From Chara braunii (Eukaryota; Streptophyta; Charophyceae; Charales; Characeae), in NCBI GenBank assembly GCA_003427395.1, contig BFEA01000031.1, forward strand, positions 1,609,676 to 1,634,137: a stretch of DNA of 24,462 nt, read 5' to 3'. Shown here piece by piece: positions 9,159 to 19,778 of the stretch. The notes under the pieces were generated by a model. It had not been told where the DNA came from and ran no database searches. It saw nothing but the letters and a program-made list of their open reading frames with translations. Numbering within the stretch: position 1 is the stretch's first letter; every line of letters starts with the position of its first letter. The translations under genes were made by a program, and so were the position numbers.

Positions 9159-9698
9159 ACCCCTATTAGTAGTAGTCAAATCGTCCCCTTTCAAAGGAGG
9201 GAGGTCATCAGTTGGAGCTCCATTATGGGATCACATTGCGCGCCGAGCCTGATGTCTCTTCAAGTCTAGTTGAAAAGACAGCAGGGGTAGATCATAGGGG
9301 TGCACCTATGTAGTGACCATTGAAATTTTATTTCGGGCTGCGTTACTTAGCTAACTAGTGGCTAACAATTTCTTTCATTTTATTATACTTTTATCTTAAT
9401 TTTCATATTATTCTTACCTTATTGAATTGAAAACATCAAAGCCTCTTAATTAAAACGCAGGGGCAGCGACACCTTCAAATTTTATAAGAAGGTGGCCGCT
9501 CATATATTCACCTATTGGTCGAAGGGTATGCACGTGGGCTTATGCTGCCAGTGCCTGCCACCACATTGTTTTGTACATCAAGATAGCAGTGTTGAGGTGC
9601 GAGGTGCTTAGTCCACGACTGTCTGAGTTTAGTAGTCCAGTAGCTTATGCGCGTGGTGAGTCTGAAGTGAAGAGTTAGGCACTGACTATTCTATAGTC
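9159..9698 (+). other. Leader of block A, copy 1, no ORF recognised
   Basis: An AT-rich stretch (9360-9440) corresponds in position to 17565-17650. Homology to copy 2 is patchy. Probably an untranslated leader between the core and the A reading frame. Confidence 0.4.
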
Positions 9699-10188
9699 AT
9701 GGCTTATTGTGGTGGTCTCCACTACTACAGGACTAGACACTTTAAGTGTTTTTGGAGCTGGGAACCTAAGGGCGAAGAGGGAGTTGTAGTGGACGCTAGC
9801 TTGAACTACAGTAAGTATGGCAGGCTAGTGAAATTGAGAATTAATGTTTATGGTGACAAGGAACATGAGATGAGGGAGGATGTAGCTGTGCAAGGGGCAG
9901 TTACCGAGGCTCGAAAACCGGGCTGAGTGGAGGTGCAAACGTGACGGTTTGACCACTGCGCTCCAGACTACCATTACCTACCATGAAAAGGAGACCTCTA
10001 CTAGGATTACCGAACGAGAACAACAACGGCTGGATCGAGACTCAAAGGCGAAGTCCGAAGCCAATGATGCGGAAACCCAGTCTTGGCATGGATGGGATCA
10101 ATGGCAGAGAGACCACCCGCCAACCGAGTCGTGGAGGATGGTCCAGAGGCTAGTTCACGGCCACAAAAATGACATTGAGAGTGCATAA
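9699..10188 (+). pseudogene. Block A reading frame, copy 1, one-base frameshift
   Basis: The frame opens at ATG 9699, stops at 9926, and resumes one base out of phase to 10188. The C-terminal half aligns with the copy at 17942-18409. Shared features are the KLRINV/RMKINV strand, an EMR...A-TEA helix, RCKRDGLTTALQTTITYHEK against RCRRDGVTARLQVTVSYHET, and LDRDS against VDRDS. Comparison places a one-base insertion at about 9921-9930. A charged, low-complexity tail follows. Position behind the core and before block B suggests a gag-like first ORF of a mobile element, but no diagnostic gag domain is visible. Function unknown. Confidence 0.5.
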
Positions 10189-10779
10189 GAAAATTAGGCA
10201 GAGGTAGACCACGTGTGGGTGCATGACATTCAGTACGAGTGAAGCGCGAAAGCGGAGTGGAGTAGCATGCCATGCTTTACATCATCTATACATCTGGCAC
10301 GATAGATATGATTCTTTTGAGCACACTTCAATCGCATTTGTGGTGTGTATATATAGTATGTGCAACATATGAGCGAAGGAGTTATACCAATTGAGGGTTG
10401 GTCTACGCGGGAGCTTCACGTATGAGGCTGCTGTTAACGTCAACAATATTGCCCCTACATTACCCCCAGTCATCGAAACTCAGCTTTAACGAGCAAAGGG
10501 TGAGGTGAACTCACGAGAGAGGAAAAGGGTGGGAATGCATAGAGAGCTTGAGAGAGGTAAGACTTCGAGTGAACACACTATGTGTGAGAGGTTGTGGTTG
10601 ACAACGTAGGCTTGTGCTCCCTGCTGGCTCCAATCGTATTCACAGAGTTTCGCACTGCGCATCTTTCACCATCGTCAGAAAGACAAGTGTCATGTTGTCT
10701 TCATCATCTTCGATGTGTAGGTGTAGGAGGCAGGGTGAGAGAGGGAAAAAAGTCAGGGCCTCGGAGGACCATAGTCATG

Positions 10780-10914
10780 CGGGGGAGAGTTGATAATACC
10801 AATGTCGGTACGAATGCACCAGGATCAAAGAGGCTTCTTCGTCGTCAGCCGTTTGTTTGTTGGGTGTGCCATAGAGGACACTTGTTTGGTCGCGTTTTGA
10901 TCATTTCTTACTAG
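10780..10914 (+). other. Degenerate zinc-knuckle-like segment
   Basis: A plus-strand frame ends with basic residues followed by CWVCHRGHLFGR. A retroelement CCHC knuckle is C-x2-C-x4-H-x4-C. Here the first gap to His is one short and the last Cys is absent. It lies downstream of the A frame, where a nucleocapsid would sit, so it may be a decayed knuckle. Weak evidence. Between 10189 and 10780 I see no coding sequence. Confidence 0.25.
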
Positions 10915-12522
10915 AACCGCCATAGCGGGTGGTTGTTTTGCAATATTGCACTTTCTGATGGTTTCATCATCTACATCACATTCTACGCCATTTTCTCCAT
11001 CGCCACTGAAGTGCTGCTTTAGTTATCACAAGTGAGCTTCAAATTGCCACCATCATTTACAAGCTTCATGCTAAGTTGGCCGCAGTCTGAGCGTGGATGA
11101 AAGCAACTCCGAGAGGGTACTCTCGCTAATGGGAGAAGGTTTTTAACTTTTGGGAAAACGTGGTTGACACATGGGTAAAAACAGTTGTCGTCACTGAGCA
11201 TGATCTGGTTTTCCTGCACTAATCTCTGAAGCCACTATCAAGTGTGATTTGGCTATCTTTGCGTTGACCTTTGATACCGTCATCGGAAGTGAGTTGAACG
11301 TCTTCACGCTAGTCTTCGAAGTTGCCTCTTCTATGTTAGTTCTTGAGGCTATTGCGAAGGGAGACTCTGCTTCTCCTTATGAAGGCCGCTTTTCACTTTA
11401 CAAACATAAGCAAGTTCATTAGTGAACCAGTTACAAATACTCATACAAATTAGCACATCGAGTATGACAAATTATGTATATACTTTTTAACATGCCATGA
11501 TTTGTGAATGTGTCATGCACGCCTTGACAACTGTGACACACATCCTTACGTTTTTCTGATATTGCAACCACGAGCTTTTTCAAATCTTCACGTATGCTTG
11601 TAACTTTTATTTATACCGACGTTGACCAGTAACCAGGACGGGTTTTATGCGTATCTCAAGTTCCCCTCTAATACTGCAGAAATATCTCATTGCACCTTAG
11701 TAAATTGTAAGCAAACCCTTGATATTTTATGATATGACAGACATGTCCCCCTGCTTAATGACAAATTGCAAAGTTACCCCTGGTGGTCCAAGAAATTTCA
11801 GGCATAACTCTAGATTTTCTTGAAACGAATTTCAATAATATTTCTACATTCGGAACCATGAAGTTAAATGTGGACAATTCCTCGCATTTTAATAACGAGT
11901 CTAAGTGTGAGCGAAACTTAGGTTCATAACTTCTGTTGAGTGCAAACAAACTCTAAAGACCATGTCATTTCACTAAATGAGAATGATACAAATAGACATA
12001 AATCTTAAAATTCTTCCATTGAGTGCGAGCAGACACCCTGTTTCAAAGTTGCTAAGAGTGCTAACAGTCCTCATACCGAGAAACTTCACAATTTAGACCT
12101 AGTACTCTAAACCTCCGCACTCTTGGACAAATGGAATTCATAGTGCGCTTTAATTGCTCTAGTGCTTTGAATTATGACACCATACATCAGCTCAAACAAG
12201 TTTCGTATGACAACTAAAATCTAGTGGAACTTAGTTCACTAAGCGAACTCTTCATAAGCGACAGTGAAGACAACTTTCAGTAGGTTGTGCAGTCAAACAT
12301 CTTGATCGATGTCCAATAACACTCCACTACCTATTCAGACAACTCTTTGGCATACTGTTTTTTAACAACCCATCCTAAGAGGGCATGATTGATAATATCA
12401 GCAGTTTTCACAAAAAAAGTCAACTCTATTTTTCTTTACAACATTTTGCATTTGTTATAGCAACACTCAACAGTTCATCTGAGTTGAGTTTGGTTGTCTA
12501 CTAAAATTTATCAACAGCAGCT
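10915..12522. other. AT-richer spacer between blocks A and B, copy 1
   Basis: No frame over about 65 codons has recognisable content. A minus-strand frame at 11755-11949 has balanced composition but no relative elsewhere in the window. The segment corresponds in position to 18510-21415 in copy 2, without clear identity by eye. Confidence 0.35.
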
Positions 12523-12577
12523 TTATTATTATTATAATTATAATAATAATAATAATAATAATAATTATTATTATTAA
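12523..12577. repeat. (TTA)n/(TAA)n repeat with perfect palindrome
   Basis: TTA units turn into TAA units and back to TTA. Positions 12523-12552 form an exact 30-base palindrome, able to form a hairpin or cruciform. Confidence 0.95.
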
Positions 12578-13047
12578 TCTTAATTGTATTTATTATCAAT
12601 TCGGATCATTGCATAGTAGTTATTTAGGTTGGTCCCCTCCAGGGCTAAGAAACGACCTATAGCAGGTTGTTAAGGCAACTTTTGACAAACTTTGTTTCGC
12701 AAGCTACCTAAACAGCATCAGCAGTGTGCTAATCAGTACATAAGAGTTAGTTGTTATCACCCAATGAGGTTTTAACGGTCTGTTTAGGCGGTACTCAAGG
12801 GATTTAAGCCAGTCTTTAACAAACGATCCAATAGATGGTCCTCAACAGATTGTTTGAGATTATCTCAACGGTAACAAAATTGAAGCTTAGCAAATTCCTA
12901 GTTACTGTTCAGATCAATCTACAGTGCACTGTCAATCTTATTCTCATGTTGTAAACGAATTGAGGAAACCTATCAAGTCGCAAGTTGTCCCCTCTCCTTC
13001 TTCTTGCATCTTGTCAAGCTCCAAACTCTTTGAGTGGGCAGAGGATC
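12578..13047 (+). other. Spacer before the B frames, no gene recognised
   Basis: A second copy of the small B domain, as found in copy 2, was looked for here and not found. Frames are short. Confidence 0.35.
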
Positions 13048-13293
13048 ATGAGGGACGGTGAGGTCTTAGTTGTGAAATGCAAGATCATCAAGGACAAATA
13101 TGAAGGTTGGAAAATGAAGACTGATCAAGATATGGAGTTTCATAAATTGGTCTTGAGAGAGCGTGCAGTTCGGAGGATTGGGGAGAAACAATGTATTGAG
13201 TATGTTTTTTTATTTCTACGATCATACCGACAATCTACACAATACTGGATTCTTTTTTAGACCATTGAGCAAGCCAGGGCGAGGCTTAGGTGA
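13048..13293 (+). pseudogene. Small B-domain ORF, copy 1, interrupted by TAG
   Basis: From the ATG at 13048 the frame is collinear without gaps, for its first 52 residues, with the ORF at 21416: Cys 11, Trp 21, Glu 38, Ala 40 and Ile-Glu-Tyr 50-52 all coincide. A TAG at 13258 breaks the frame. The ten codons after it (TIEQARARLR) still resemble the C-terminal helix of the intact copies. The frame also extends upstream to 12985, but that part has no counterpart. Predicted architecture is strand-helix-strand-helix, inferred from residue pattern. Function unknown. The gap to the next conserved frame (13575) matches the arrangement in copy 2. Confidence 0.55.
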
Positions 13294-13574
13294 AAAAAAC
13301 TAATTTTTCTCAAAGACATCATCAAGATTTATCAGTAAATCAATCAACAAATGTTTTCTATCATTTTATAACTTTTCTCAGCACCAAGCGGTCAATGACT
13401 TGCAATCTGTGGCCAATTGCTCGGCAACTTCCAATCATCAGAGATATCATCAGTAACTACCAATCATAGTTGATTAATTCAGTTTTCTTTAGTCAGTGTC
13501 ACTAAGTCGACACTTGTCTTGATCTCATTCAAATCATAATTCCTCAACATGCCAATTTCCAACAATTTTTATGC

Positions 13575-14115
13575 ATGAATACTATCACATCTTTCCCAGT
13601 TCATCAAACTGTCCTGACCAGTCTCAACAAGATAGCTTCCAAGGATGCTTTCCAATATCGGTATGTGAGTGCAGTTGACTTCATACAATGAGATTTGTTA
13701 ATCTTCGTGGTCGTCACTGAGTTTGCAGAGGGAACTATCCAAGATCTGAGGATCTATGTGAAGAAACTGAAGGAGACTCATGAATATTTCGATACAGTAT
13801 AAGTTACAGTGAGTCAATAGAGGAGAGAGCACGAGTGCTTCAAGGGGATGCAAAGTTGATTTATAGCTTTGGTCATAAGTTATACACTGACTACCCTAAG
13901 CCTCTGGTCCCTTTTTACCTCATTGATGGTTCTTACTAAGGTGATCTGGTTGATTTGGCCAAGAGGTACGTCTCACCAGCAGAGTTTGACTATGAGGCAG
14001 TGACTGAACCATCAGAGTTTTGACATCTCAGGCGAGAGGTCTTCTCTAGGCCCTATCGTCCTATTCTGCAGGATTAGTTATGTAATATGTTTGACTTTCA
14101 AATCTTTGGGCTTGG
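13575..14115 (+). pseudogene. B second ORF, copy 1, with several stops
   Basis: The first 75 codons (13575-13799) align without gaps to the ORF at 22355. 44 of 75 residues are identical, with TGA replacing Gly at codon 39. A TAA ends this half at 13800, exactly where copy 2 has TGA. Downstream, in a shifted frame, the second half remains readable (LIYSFGHKLYTDYPKPLVP, then DLVDLAKRYVSPAEFDYEAV) with further stops. Among identical residues about 16 use different synonymous codons, the mark of past protein-level selection. The frame is clearly dead here. Product unknown. Confidence 0.7.
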
Positions 14116-14583
14116 ATTGTCATATTCGAAATTCATGGACTTTAGGTGACTCTGTATCACTAGACTACAATCTGAGGGGGTACCTAAACCGTGCTAAATG
14201 TGGCTCAAGACGCTCGAGACGAACAACCAAGAGTGAAATTAAGGTGAATTGAAAAAAAAATTAACAATGTAGTTGAGGATTACGTCTCACAGCATACTAC
14301 ATCGTTCAACATAGTTTCACCATACCTGGTATGGATTCCACCATACTACAAACGTTCTACTTGAATACTGCTCAGTCTGCTGGAGAGCGCACACTCTCTC
14401 TTTCTATTTATCCCCCAGTAGCAGTCTCATCGTCCTCTCGGAACGAAAAAAGAACTGGTACCAATTCCGAAAAAAATAATAATATTAATAATTGCAACAA
14501 AAGCACAATAGTTCGAAGAAAGTTCAAAAAGACTAAAAAAAGCAAAAGAAAGTTACGGAAAGCATTGATAAGGGATGTATGAG
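14116..14583 (+). other. Copy 1 spacer after the B second ORF
   Basis: Weak nucleotide similarity to 22910-23046 persists at the left. A plus frame at 14331-14582, ending in a Lys/Arg-rich stretch, has no counterpart in copy 2 and is not called. Confidence 0.35.
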
Positions 14584-14895
14584 GACTCTCGACGAGTATT
14601 GGCCATGTATTTTCATCTGTATTTCTTGGGATTATGACGAGTTATCACCATCCCTCATTCATTTTGTCTTTGGCTTGAGTCAATCAGTCCTGATTCGTTT
14701 CATTGAAATTAATCAAGTCGGGGACCAACGTAGATCATAATTGAAGGGTCTCACTCGAAGCCGGATGCACACAATAAGAAGGGATTTGCATTATTCATTA
14801 TTTATTTATTGCAAAAATCATAAAAAAACATGTGTAACAGCCTGTTTTCTTTCCGATCGTCATAAGTGGTCTGCCCATAGAAAAAATGCGACAAC
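14584..14895 (+). repeat. Conserved B 3' region, copy 1
   Basis: Homologous to 23047-23500. Shared strings are TTGTCTTTGGCTTGAGTCA-like, AATTGAAGGGTCTC, CTCGAAGCCGG and AAGGGATTTGC. AATAAATAA on the minus strand and ACAGCCTGTT are also shared. No conserved frame; probably the untranslated end of the unit. Confidence 0.75.
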
Positions 14896-14929
14896 AAGTT
14901 TATAAGGGAGTGTAGGGCAGCAAAGTGGA

Positions 14930-15330
14930 CACCCCCCCAGATGAAGGGAAGGACAACGATGAAAACGAACATGGCGGTGACTCCGGTGAGTAGGAAAAAT
15001 GCGAAGTTTTCGTATGATTTGAGGCATCAACAACAAAGGAAGTCAAACCATCAGTTGACAAAGAAGAGGTAGGGAGTGCATTACTAGGGAATGCAAGAGA
15101 AAATAAAGAGCATAGGACCAAAGGAGTTGGTGGTTGCAGAGAATGAGGAGGCAGTGTGACATGAGTAAAAAGATCCCAGTGGGTAAAAAGTGACGGGTGC
15201 AAAGGTGTTAGAGGCAGGAGAGATGAGGCAGGTAGGAGGGAAAAAACTAACGAAAGTAGTAGAAGCGAGGTAGGCAGGAGCACAGGGGGTAAAGAAAACA
15301 GGGAATGTGAATGGGATTCAGGAGGGAGGC
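14930..15330 (+). repeat. Purine-rich tract, copy 1
   Basis: The plus strand is mostly A and G, matching in position the stronger tract at 23500-24185. The 127-residue minus-strand frame here (Leu/Pro/Ser-rich) is a by-product of strand bias, since pyrimidine-rich reading has few stop codons. Confidence 0.55.
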
Positions 15331-15403
15331 ACGAAGTCTGGGGTTGTGTGAGCAGTGTAACACATTAATCAAACCAAAATCAGATAACGCCAGTTAGGAA
15401 GTT

Positions 15404-15585
15404 TAAGTATTTTCGCGCGGACAATTACAATTGTTTAGAGACTAAAACAAAATACCCAATAATTGACTTGATATCTTATGATCATATGATTTTTTAATAT
15501 CTTCGCCTGGACTATTACACATGTTGAAGCACTGAGAAAAAACCCACTAATTCACGCGAAATCTTGTGTTCATATGATATTTTAG
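15404..15585 (+). repeat. Diverged 91-bp tandem duplication
   Basis: Unit 1 (15404-15494) and unit 2 (15495-15585) share, in order, TTCGC..GGAC, ATTACA, ACTRA-type, ATCTT and CATATGAT. They look like an old local duplication in non-coding DNA. Confidence 0.7.
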
Positions 15586-15934
15586 AAAGAAGATAATTGA
15601 AGAAGTATGTTATGTACAAATTCTATTTTGGATATTTTATTCCTATACACTCCTAAAAAAATCAGCGGTCCTCGCATAATGCCCCCGCCGGGCCCACAAA
15701 AAATCGTTGCACATGAAACCGTCCGGGTGCGGCCGCATTGTCGACGTGCACAAGTTTTTTCGGCGTCATGGGACCGTTTGATTTTGTCGCCTCTTTGTGG
15801 GGGTTCGGTGTGTTTCGTTTGGTTGTTCTCCTTTCTTTTTTTTGTGCAGTGTGGCGGGTGGACGCGATGCAAATGTTCAAATACAAGTTCATAACATAAG
15901 CCGTTCGGGTGAGCATACACATGGTACATGGCCT
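15586..15934. other. Spacer, no gene recognised
   Basis: Overlapping frames on both strands (15582-15964) look like shadows. It contains TGCGGCCGCATTG near 15728, similar to the left edge of the core but lacking the rest. Confidence 0.35.
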
Positions 15935-16114
15935 TGCTCCATCCCTAGCGGTGTATCTTTCCATGGTCTAGGGGAAAATTCATTCTCATGTTTCTTTAAT
16001 ATTGTTTCCTGTCCTGTTTTTCCTTTTTTTTTCATAAAAAATAAAGCACAAATGACAAAGATATGGCGGTGTATCTTTCAATGTTCTACCAAAAGATTCA
16101 TTCCCATTTTGCAC
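15935..16114 (+). repeat. Repeat E, copies 2 and 3
   Basis: GCGGTGTATCTTTC begins both at 15948 and at 16066, a spacing of 118 bp. Each is followed by a related stretch of about 45 bp ending TTCATTCYCAT. The second copy also matches 2073-2134 over its whole length. Confidence 0.75.
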
Positions 16115-16199
16115 GTGCTGTTGCATGATCATGAAAGGCAAGGGGGACTTGACGAATCACAATCGTCAAAGAGAGGATGTGACGTGTGATGCAGTGGTG

Positions 16200-16770
16200 G
16201 CGGGAAGAGGAGGGTAGAAACCAGGAAAAGCGCCAGGAGGAGGAGCGGGAGGAAGGGGGGGACAGAAATCAGGAGCGCGAAGAGCGGGAGGGGGACCAGG
16301 GGCAGTTATGAGGAGCGCGGTGTCGGAGGGGCGGTGTCCCGGCCCGCCTTTGTGTACCAGGTCCTCGCTCAGTGCCACTTGTCCCGGCTTACTGCTCCCT
16401 AGGCTCATCTCGTGCCGTAGGTCTGGTACCTGGATTGTTCTTGGTGTGGACTGGTCCTGTCGGTGCATGTCCTTAGCAAAAAGAGTGCGCCACAGGGCTT
16501 TCCATTGGTCCACGCAGGCTCGGCGCCCTGCTGTACTGCAGAGCACAACCGGCCTGTGGCCGTGATAGCCGCCGGGTTCGCCCTAGGACGCGGAGGTGAG
16601 AAGACTAACTCAATATTTTCGACTGCGTACCAAGCGCCCCTCTGCAGAGTTATGGGTTAGGTGCACGAAAGACAGGTAGTTGTTAGGAAGGAAAGAAAAC
16701 GGAGTAAAGGATGAGCACGAAAATGAAATTAAAAAGAGAAAAGAGAATGGAACGCCTGATCGGTACACGG
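16200..16770 (+). repeat. Repeat C, copy 2 (LTR-like block)
   Basis: Homologous to 3000-3530. The conserved middle is 16485-16583, and the A/G-rich run with GGAACGCC closes it. Minus-strand frame 16166-16546 is not conserved as protein in copy 1. Confidence 0.65.
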
Positions 16771-17337
16771 ATCAAGGTCGTTGCCTTAGTCTGGAGTAAT
16801 CCGGCAATAGCTGTCCGCCTACTATTATTACTGTTATTATTAATTTGCCTATTTTCGGAGGCAAGTTCACTTTCGGCCCTCGTCACCTCGTAGGGAGGCC
16901 AACTATTTGGGTTTCGAGTTCAGGTGGTGGTATTGCGGCCTAGGCAAGCCTGACCCTTCGAATATCACCTGTACTAGGCCCGTGCATCTAAGCCTCGCGC
17001 GGTAGGACCTAGCTATATTGGAGACCAGGTATAGTGGGATCTGCATGGACTTGTACTGCTATTCAGGCGGAGTTGTTGCACGGAGAAAAATTGAATCGCC
17101 ACCCTTTTCTTCTTATTGTTATTATTTTTATTATCATTATTATTATTATTATTACTCTACCGGTTTTGGACGCGGCTTCCCTTTTCGTTTTCTGTCACTT
17201 CGCGGGAAAATCAACAGCCCTAATCTTGGGCTGTGGTCCACGGCCTACGTTGGCCGACCCCAAGTATCTCGTCTCAGATCGAGCTCCGATTGAGCGCCGT
17301 GCGATGATGCCTCAAAAGAGAGGGCGACCCGCGGCCG
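16771..17337 (+). other. Rest of block C, copy 2, with ATT microsatellite
   Basis: ATT/TTA repeats lie at 16820-16845 and 17112-17155. The block ends GCGGCCGCA immediately before the core, matching the end of copy 1. Confidence 0.5.
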
Positions 17338-17402
17338 CATTGGTAGGAGGCCTATCACCCCCCCATGGAGGGTCATAAGCCCCCTCCTTACCATCAGACA
17401 CG
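17338..17402 (+). other. Conserved junction core, copy 2, extended
   Basis: It joins the left flank seen at 4285 (GGCCGCA) to the right flank seen at 9126 (GGTCATAARCCCCCTCC). It is therefore the only intact C-core-A junction in the window and the reference for reading the other two. Confidence 0.65.
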
Positions 17403-17877
17403 GGTACCCAATGAGGTTAGGTCTGTGCTGCATTTTAAGAAGGTAGGGTGTGGTCTCCTGTATCTCGTTATGGGACTGCAGTGCCGAATCGCCTGTCTTA
17501 TCGCGAGGATCTGAGACTGACAAGCGCAAGGCAGGTTCATGATCGACCGTTGGGTTTCAGGCTCGAGTATTATTTTCTGAAAATTATTTAGCTCTAGTTT
17601 ATCGCCTCATTTTATTTATTGCTTTATTTTAGAACTTTTTCTTTTTTTTCTTGAATCTGGTAAGACCTGAAAAGGACTAGTCGAAATACCTCATTCAAAA
17701 CGTAGGGAGGCAAGCTTATAAAAGGAAGAGGGAGTCAGAATGTCGTCCGCGGCCAGCAGCCTGGTCGCACGTAGTCTGTACCGCAGGCTCCGGTGGAGAG
17801 AGGCGTGCTATTGGGAGTTGGTGACTTTGTGCTGCACTATTTACCGAATAGACGCTGGTTATTGAGAAAGAGCGGCT
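17403..17877 (+). other. Leader of block A, copy 2
   Basis: Contains an AT-rich stretch at 17560-17650, placed like that of copy 1. No frame of note. Confidence 0.4.
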
Positions 17878-17941
17878 ATGGTGTTGCACGGCTATAGACC
17901 TGGTTACTGGTATCACCTATCACCAGGCCCGGTGGAAACCC

Positions 17942-18409
17942 ATGTTTGGGGAAGGGCCCTGGATCACTGTCATGCTCAGTTACGATGGGGGTGATGAAGT
18001 GAGGATGAAGATTAACGTGGAAGGGGCTAAAGAGGTGGAGATGAGGACTGATGGAAAACTGCAGGATGCGATCACGGAGGCAAAAGACCGTGCGGAGAGG
18101 CGCTGCAGGAGGGACGGGGTGACTGCAAGGCTGCAGGTAACGGTCTCGTATCATGAGACCAAGACCTCAATGGGCACAGCGGACCTGGAACAGGCCCACG
18201 TGGACAGGGACTCAGGTGGGGAAAGTGAAATGAGCGAAGCGGGAGACCGGGAAACGGACCTCAGATCCTGGAATAGACCAAGCGAGATCCAGAGGCACCA
18301 CCGAGTTGTGAAGCCGGTGGAAGAGGGACCCGAGGCCAGCTCTCGACAGCTGACACCCAGAGGCCGTGGGACAGAAGAAAAGCAGAACAGGGGGAAAAGG
18401 CGCGTGTGA
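17942..18409 (+). CDS. Block A reading frame, copy 2, gag-like, 155 residues
   Basis: ATG 17942 begins MFGEGPWITVMLSYDGG and the frame runs to TGA at 18407-18409. Residues 8-60 suggest two strands and a long charged helix (KLQDAITEAKDRAERRCRR). LQVTVSYHET follows near residues 68-77, then a charged, probably disordered tail ending in basic residues. It matches the two-frame copy at 9699-10188, including RCxRDG and the RDS motif. An ATG at 17878 in another frame begins a stretch resembling the N-terminus of copy 1, so the original start may lie there with a frame change between. No known domain recognised. Position after the core suggests the first ORF of an element. Confidence 0.5.
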   Translation: MFGEGPWITVMLSYDGGDEVRMKINVEGAKEVEMRTDGKLQDAITEAKDRAERRCRRDGVTARLQVTVSYHETKTSMGTADLEQAHVDRDSGGESEMSEAGDRETDLRSWNRPSEIQRHHRVVKPVEEGPEASSRQLTPRGRGTEEKQNRGKRRV

Positions 18410-18478
18410 TGCGAGTTCAATATAGCGGAGAGGCTGAGGCGAGGACGGGGGGCTCGCGGTACACACGACATGTGTCGT

Positions 18479-18508
18479 GCGAGAGAGAGAGAGAGGGAGA
18501 GAGAAGGT
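18479..18508. repeat. (GA)n microsatellite
   Basis: Nearly pure GA/GGA repeat of about 30 bases just after the A frame. Confidence 0.85.
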
Positions 18509-18509
18509 C

Positions 18510-19778
18510 AATGCGTGAAAAGGGAAGAGAGGTGGTTGGCGTCAACACATCAGGCTATGCACAAGAATGAGGAGTGAGCTTACCGCGTTTCGCTAGGGAG
18601 GTAGCCTTGGATCGAACAGGGCATAAAACTGTGGCCTGAGTACTCAGCCAACGCGTGGCACGCTCGTGTGGGAGGGAAGAAGTATGGGCAAGGTGCACGA
18701 GTGATTAGGGAGCGAGAGAAGAGGAAGCGCTCTCGAAATGCATGACGAGCAGGCAAACTACGGGTCTTCGGGCTATGACGAAGAGGCTAGTGAGTCGTCA
18801 AGCGAAGTTTGGGCTCTTATCTCCAAGAATCCGGTTGCGAGTTTCTGACTGAAGCCTGAGCAGTTTTTCGCGCACTGTTTGCTTCCTCCTGACTCTCTCG
18901 CGTTGCCAAGAGTATGTGAGAGAACTACGGTTGATGTGCCTTGGCTGTTTAACTGGCGAGAATAACATTGGTCACATGCCACGTTGGGTATGGAAACAAC
19001 AAAGTCTAATGTGGTGATTCACTCGAGTACCGACAAGAGCATTATTCGTGCAGCCGCGCAGAGAAAAGATGTGAGGAAGGGTTTGCGTGTATGCTCTAGT
19101 TTTGTCAAGTAGACAAAGGCCATTACTACTGCTTCTTTGATGAGTAAACCGTTGGAGAAACCAACGTGCGCGCTTCATACGGCGTATGCGGGCCCAACGT
19201 CAGAAAGGGGGTTATGAATTGAGCTAGATCTGCGAGGAAGAGGGCCTCGCTTACCCGTTGGCAGGCACTGATGACTACCACACCGTCATCCTCATGTGAT
19301 CTTCAGCCTGAGAAGGGGGTGGCAACCAAGAGTCATCCGTGTGTTTTCTCTATAACTGTCTCGGCCAAGACTTCAGATAAGATGTTGACTCTTGCGGGAC
19401 ACAATTTCCTTTCAGCTTTCACTAATTTTAGTCTCCCTCGTAATTCAGGTAATCAGTGCAACTGATCATTATAACAACGATTCAAACATACCTGTGACTG
19501 AAGTGATTCAACGTAAGGGAGGTAGGTTCGAGACGTTAGTGAGTTTGAGATTGAGTATTTCTGTTTTTTTTTGCATGACCAGGTGCTGTCGGGTTTGGTG
19601 TGTCGTTTATACTGAGTGGGATAAGTGACCTCTTGGCAAGATTAAAGAGAAGTGTTGCCTCTGTAATCAAGAGCTTAAGCGCCGCAAAGTGGAGTTTACA
19701 AATACATAAAGGACTCAGACCCTTTTTCCGTCCCCTTTCATCTGCGTGTGACAGCACAGTGTTGATTGTATTGAGTGG
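18510..19778. other. Spacer, no gene recognised
   Basis: Several 60-95 codon frames on both strands show no internal homologues or motifs. Confidence 0.35.

Noticed and set aside
14331-14582. Plus-strand ORF with a Lys/Arg-rich end inside block B copy 1
   Set aside because: No counterpart in copy 2 and low-complexity AT-rich DNA beneath the basic stretch.
15607-15964. Overlapping ORFs on both strands near 15.7 kb
   Set aside because: They share no residues with other copies and show no motif; composition is ordinary for random frames.
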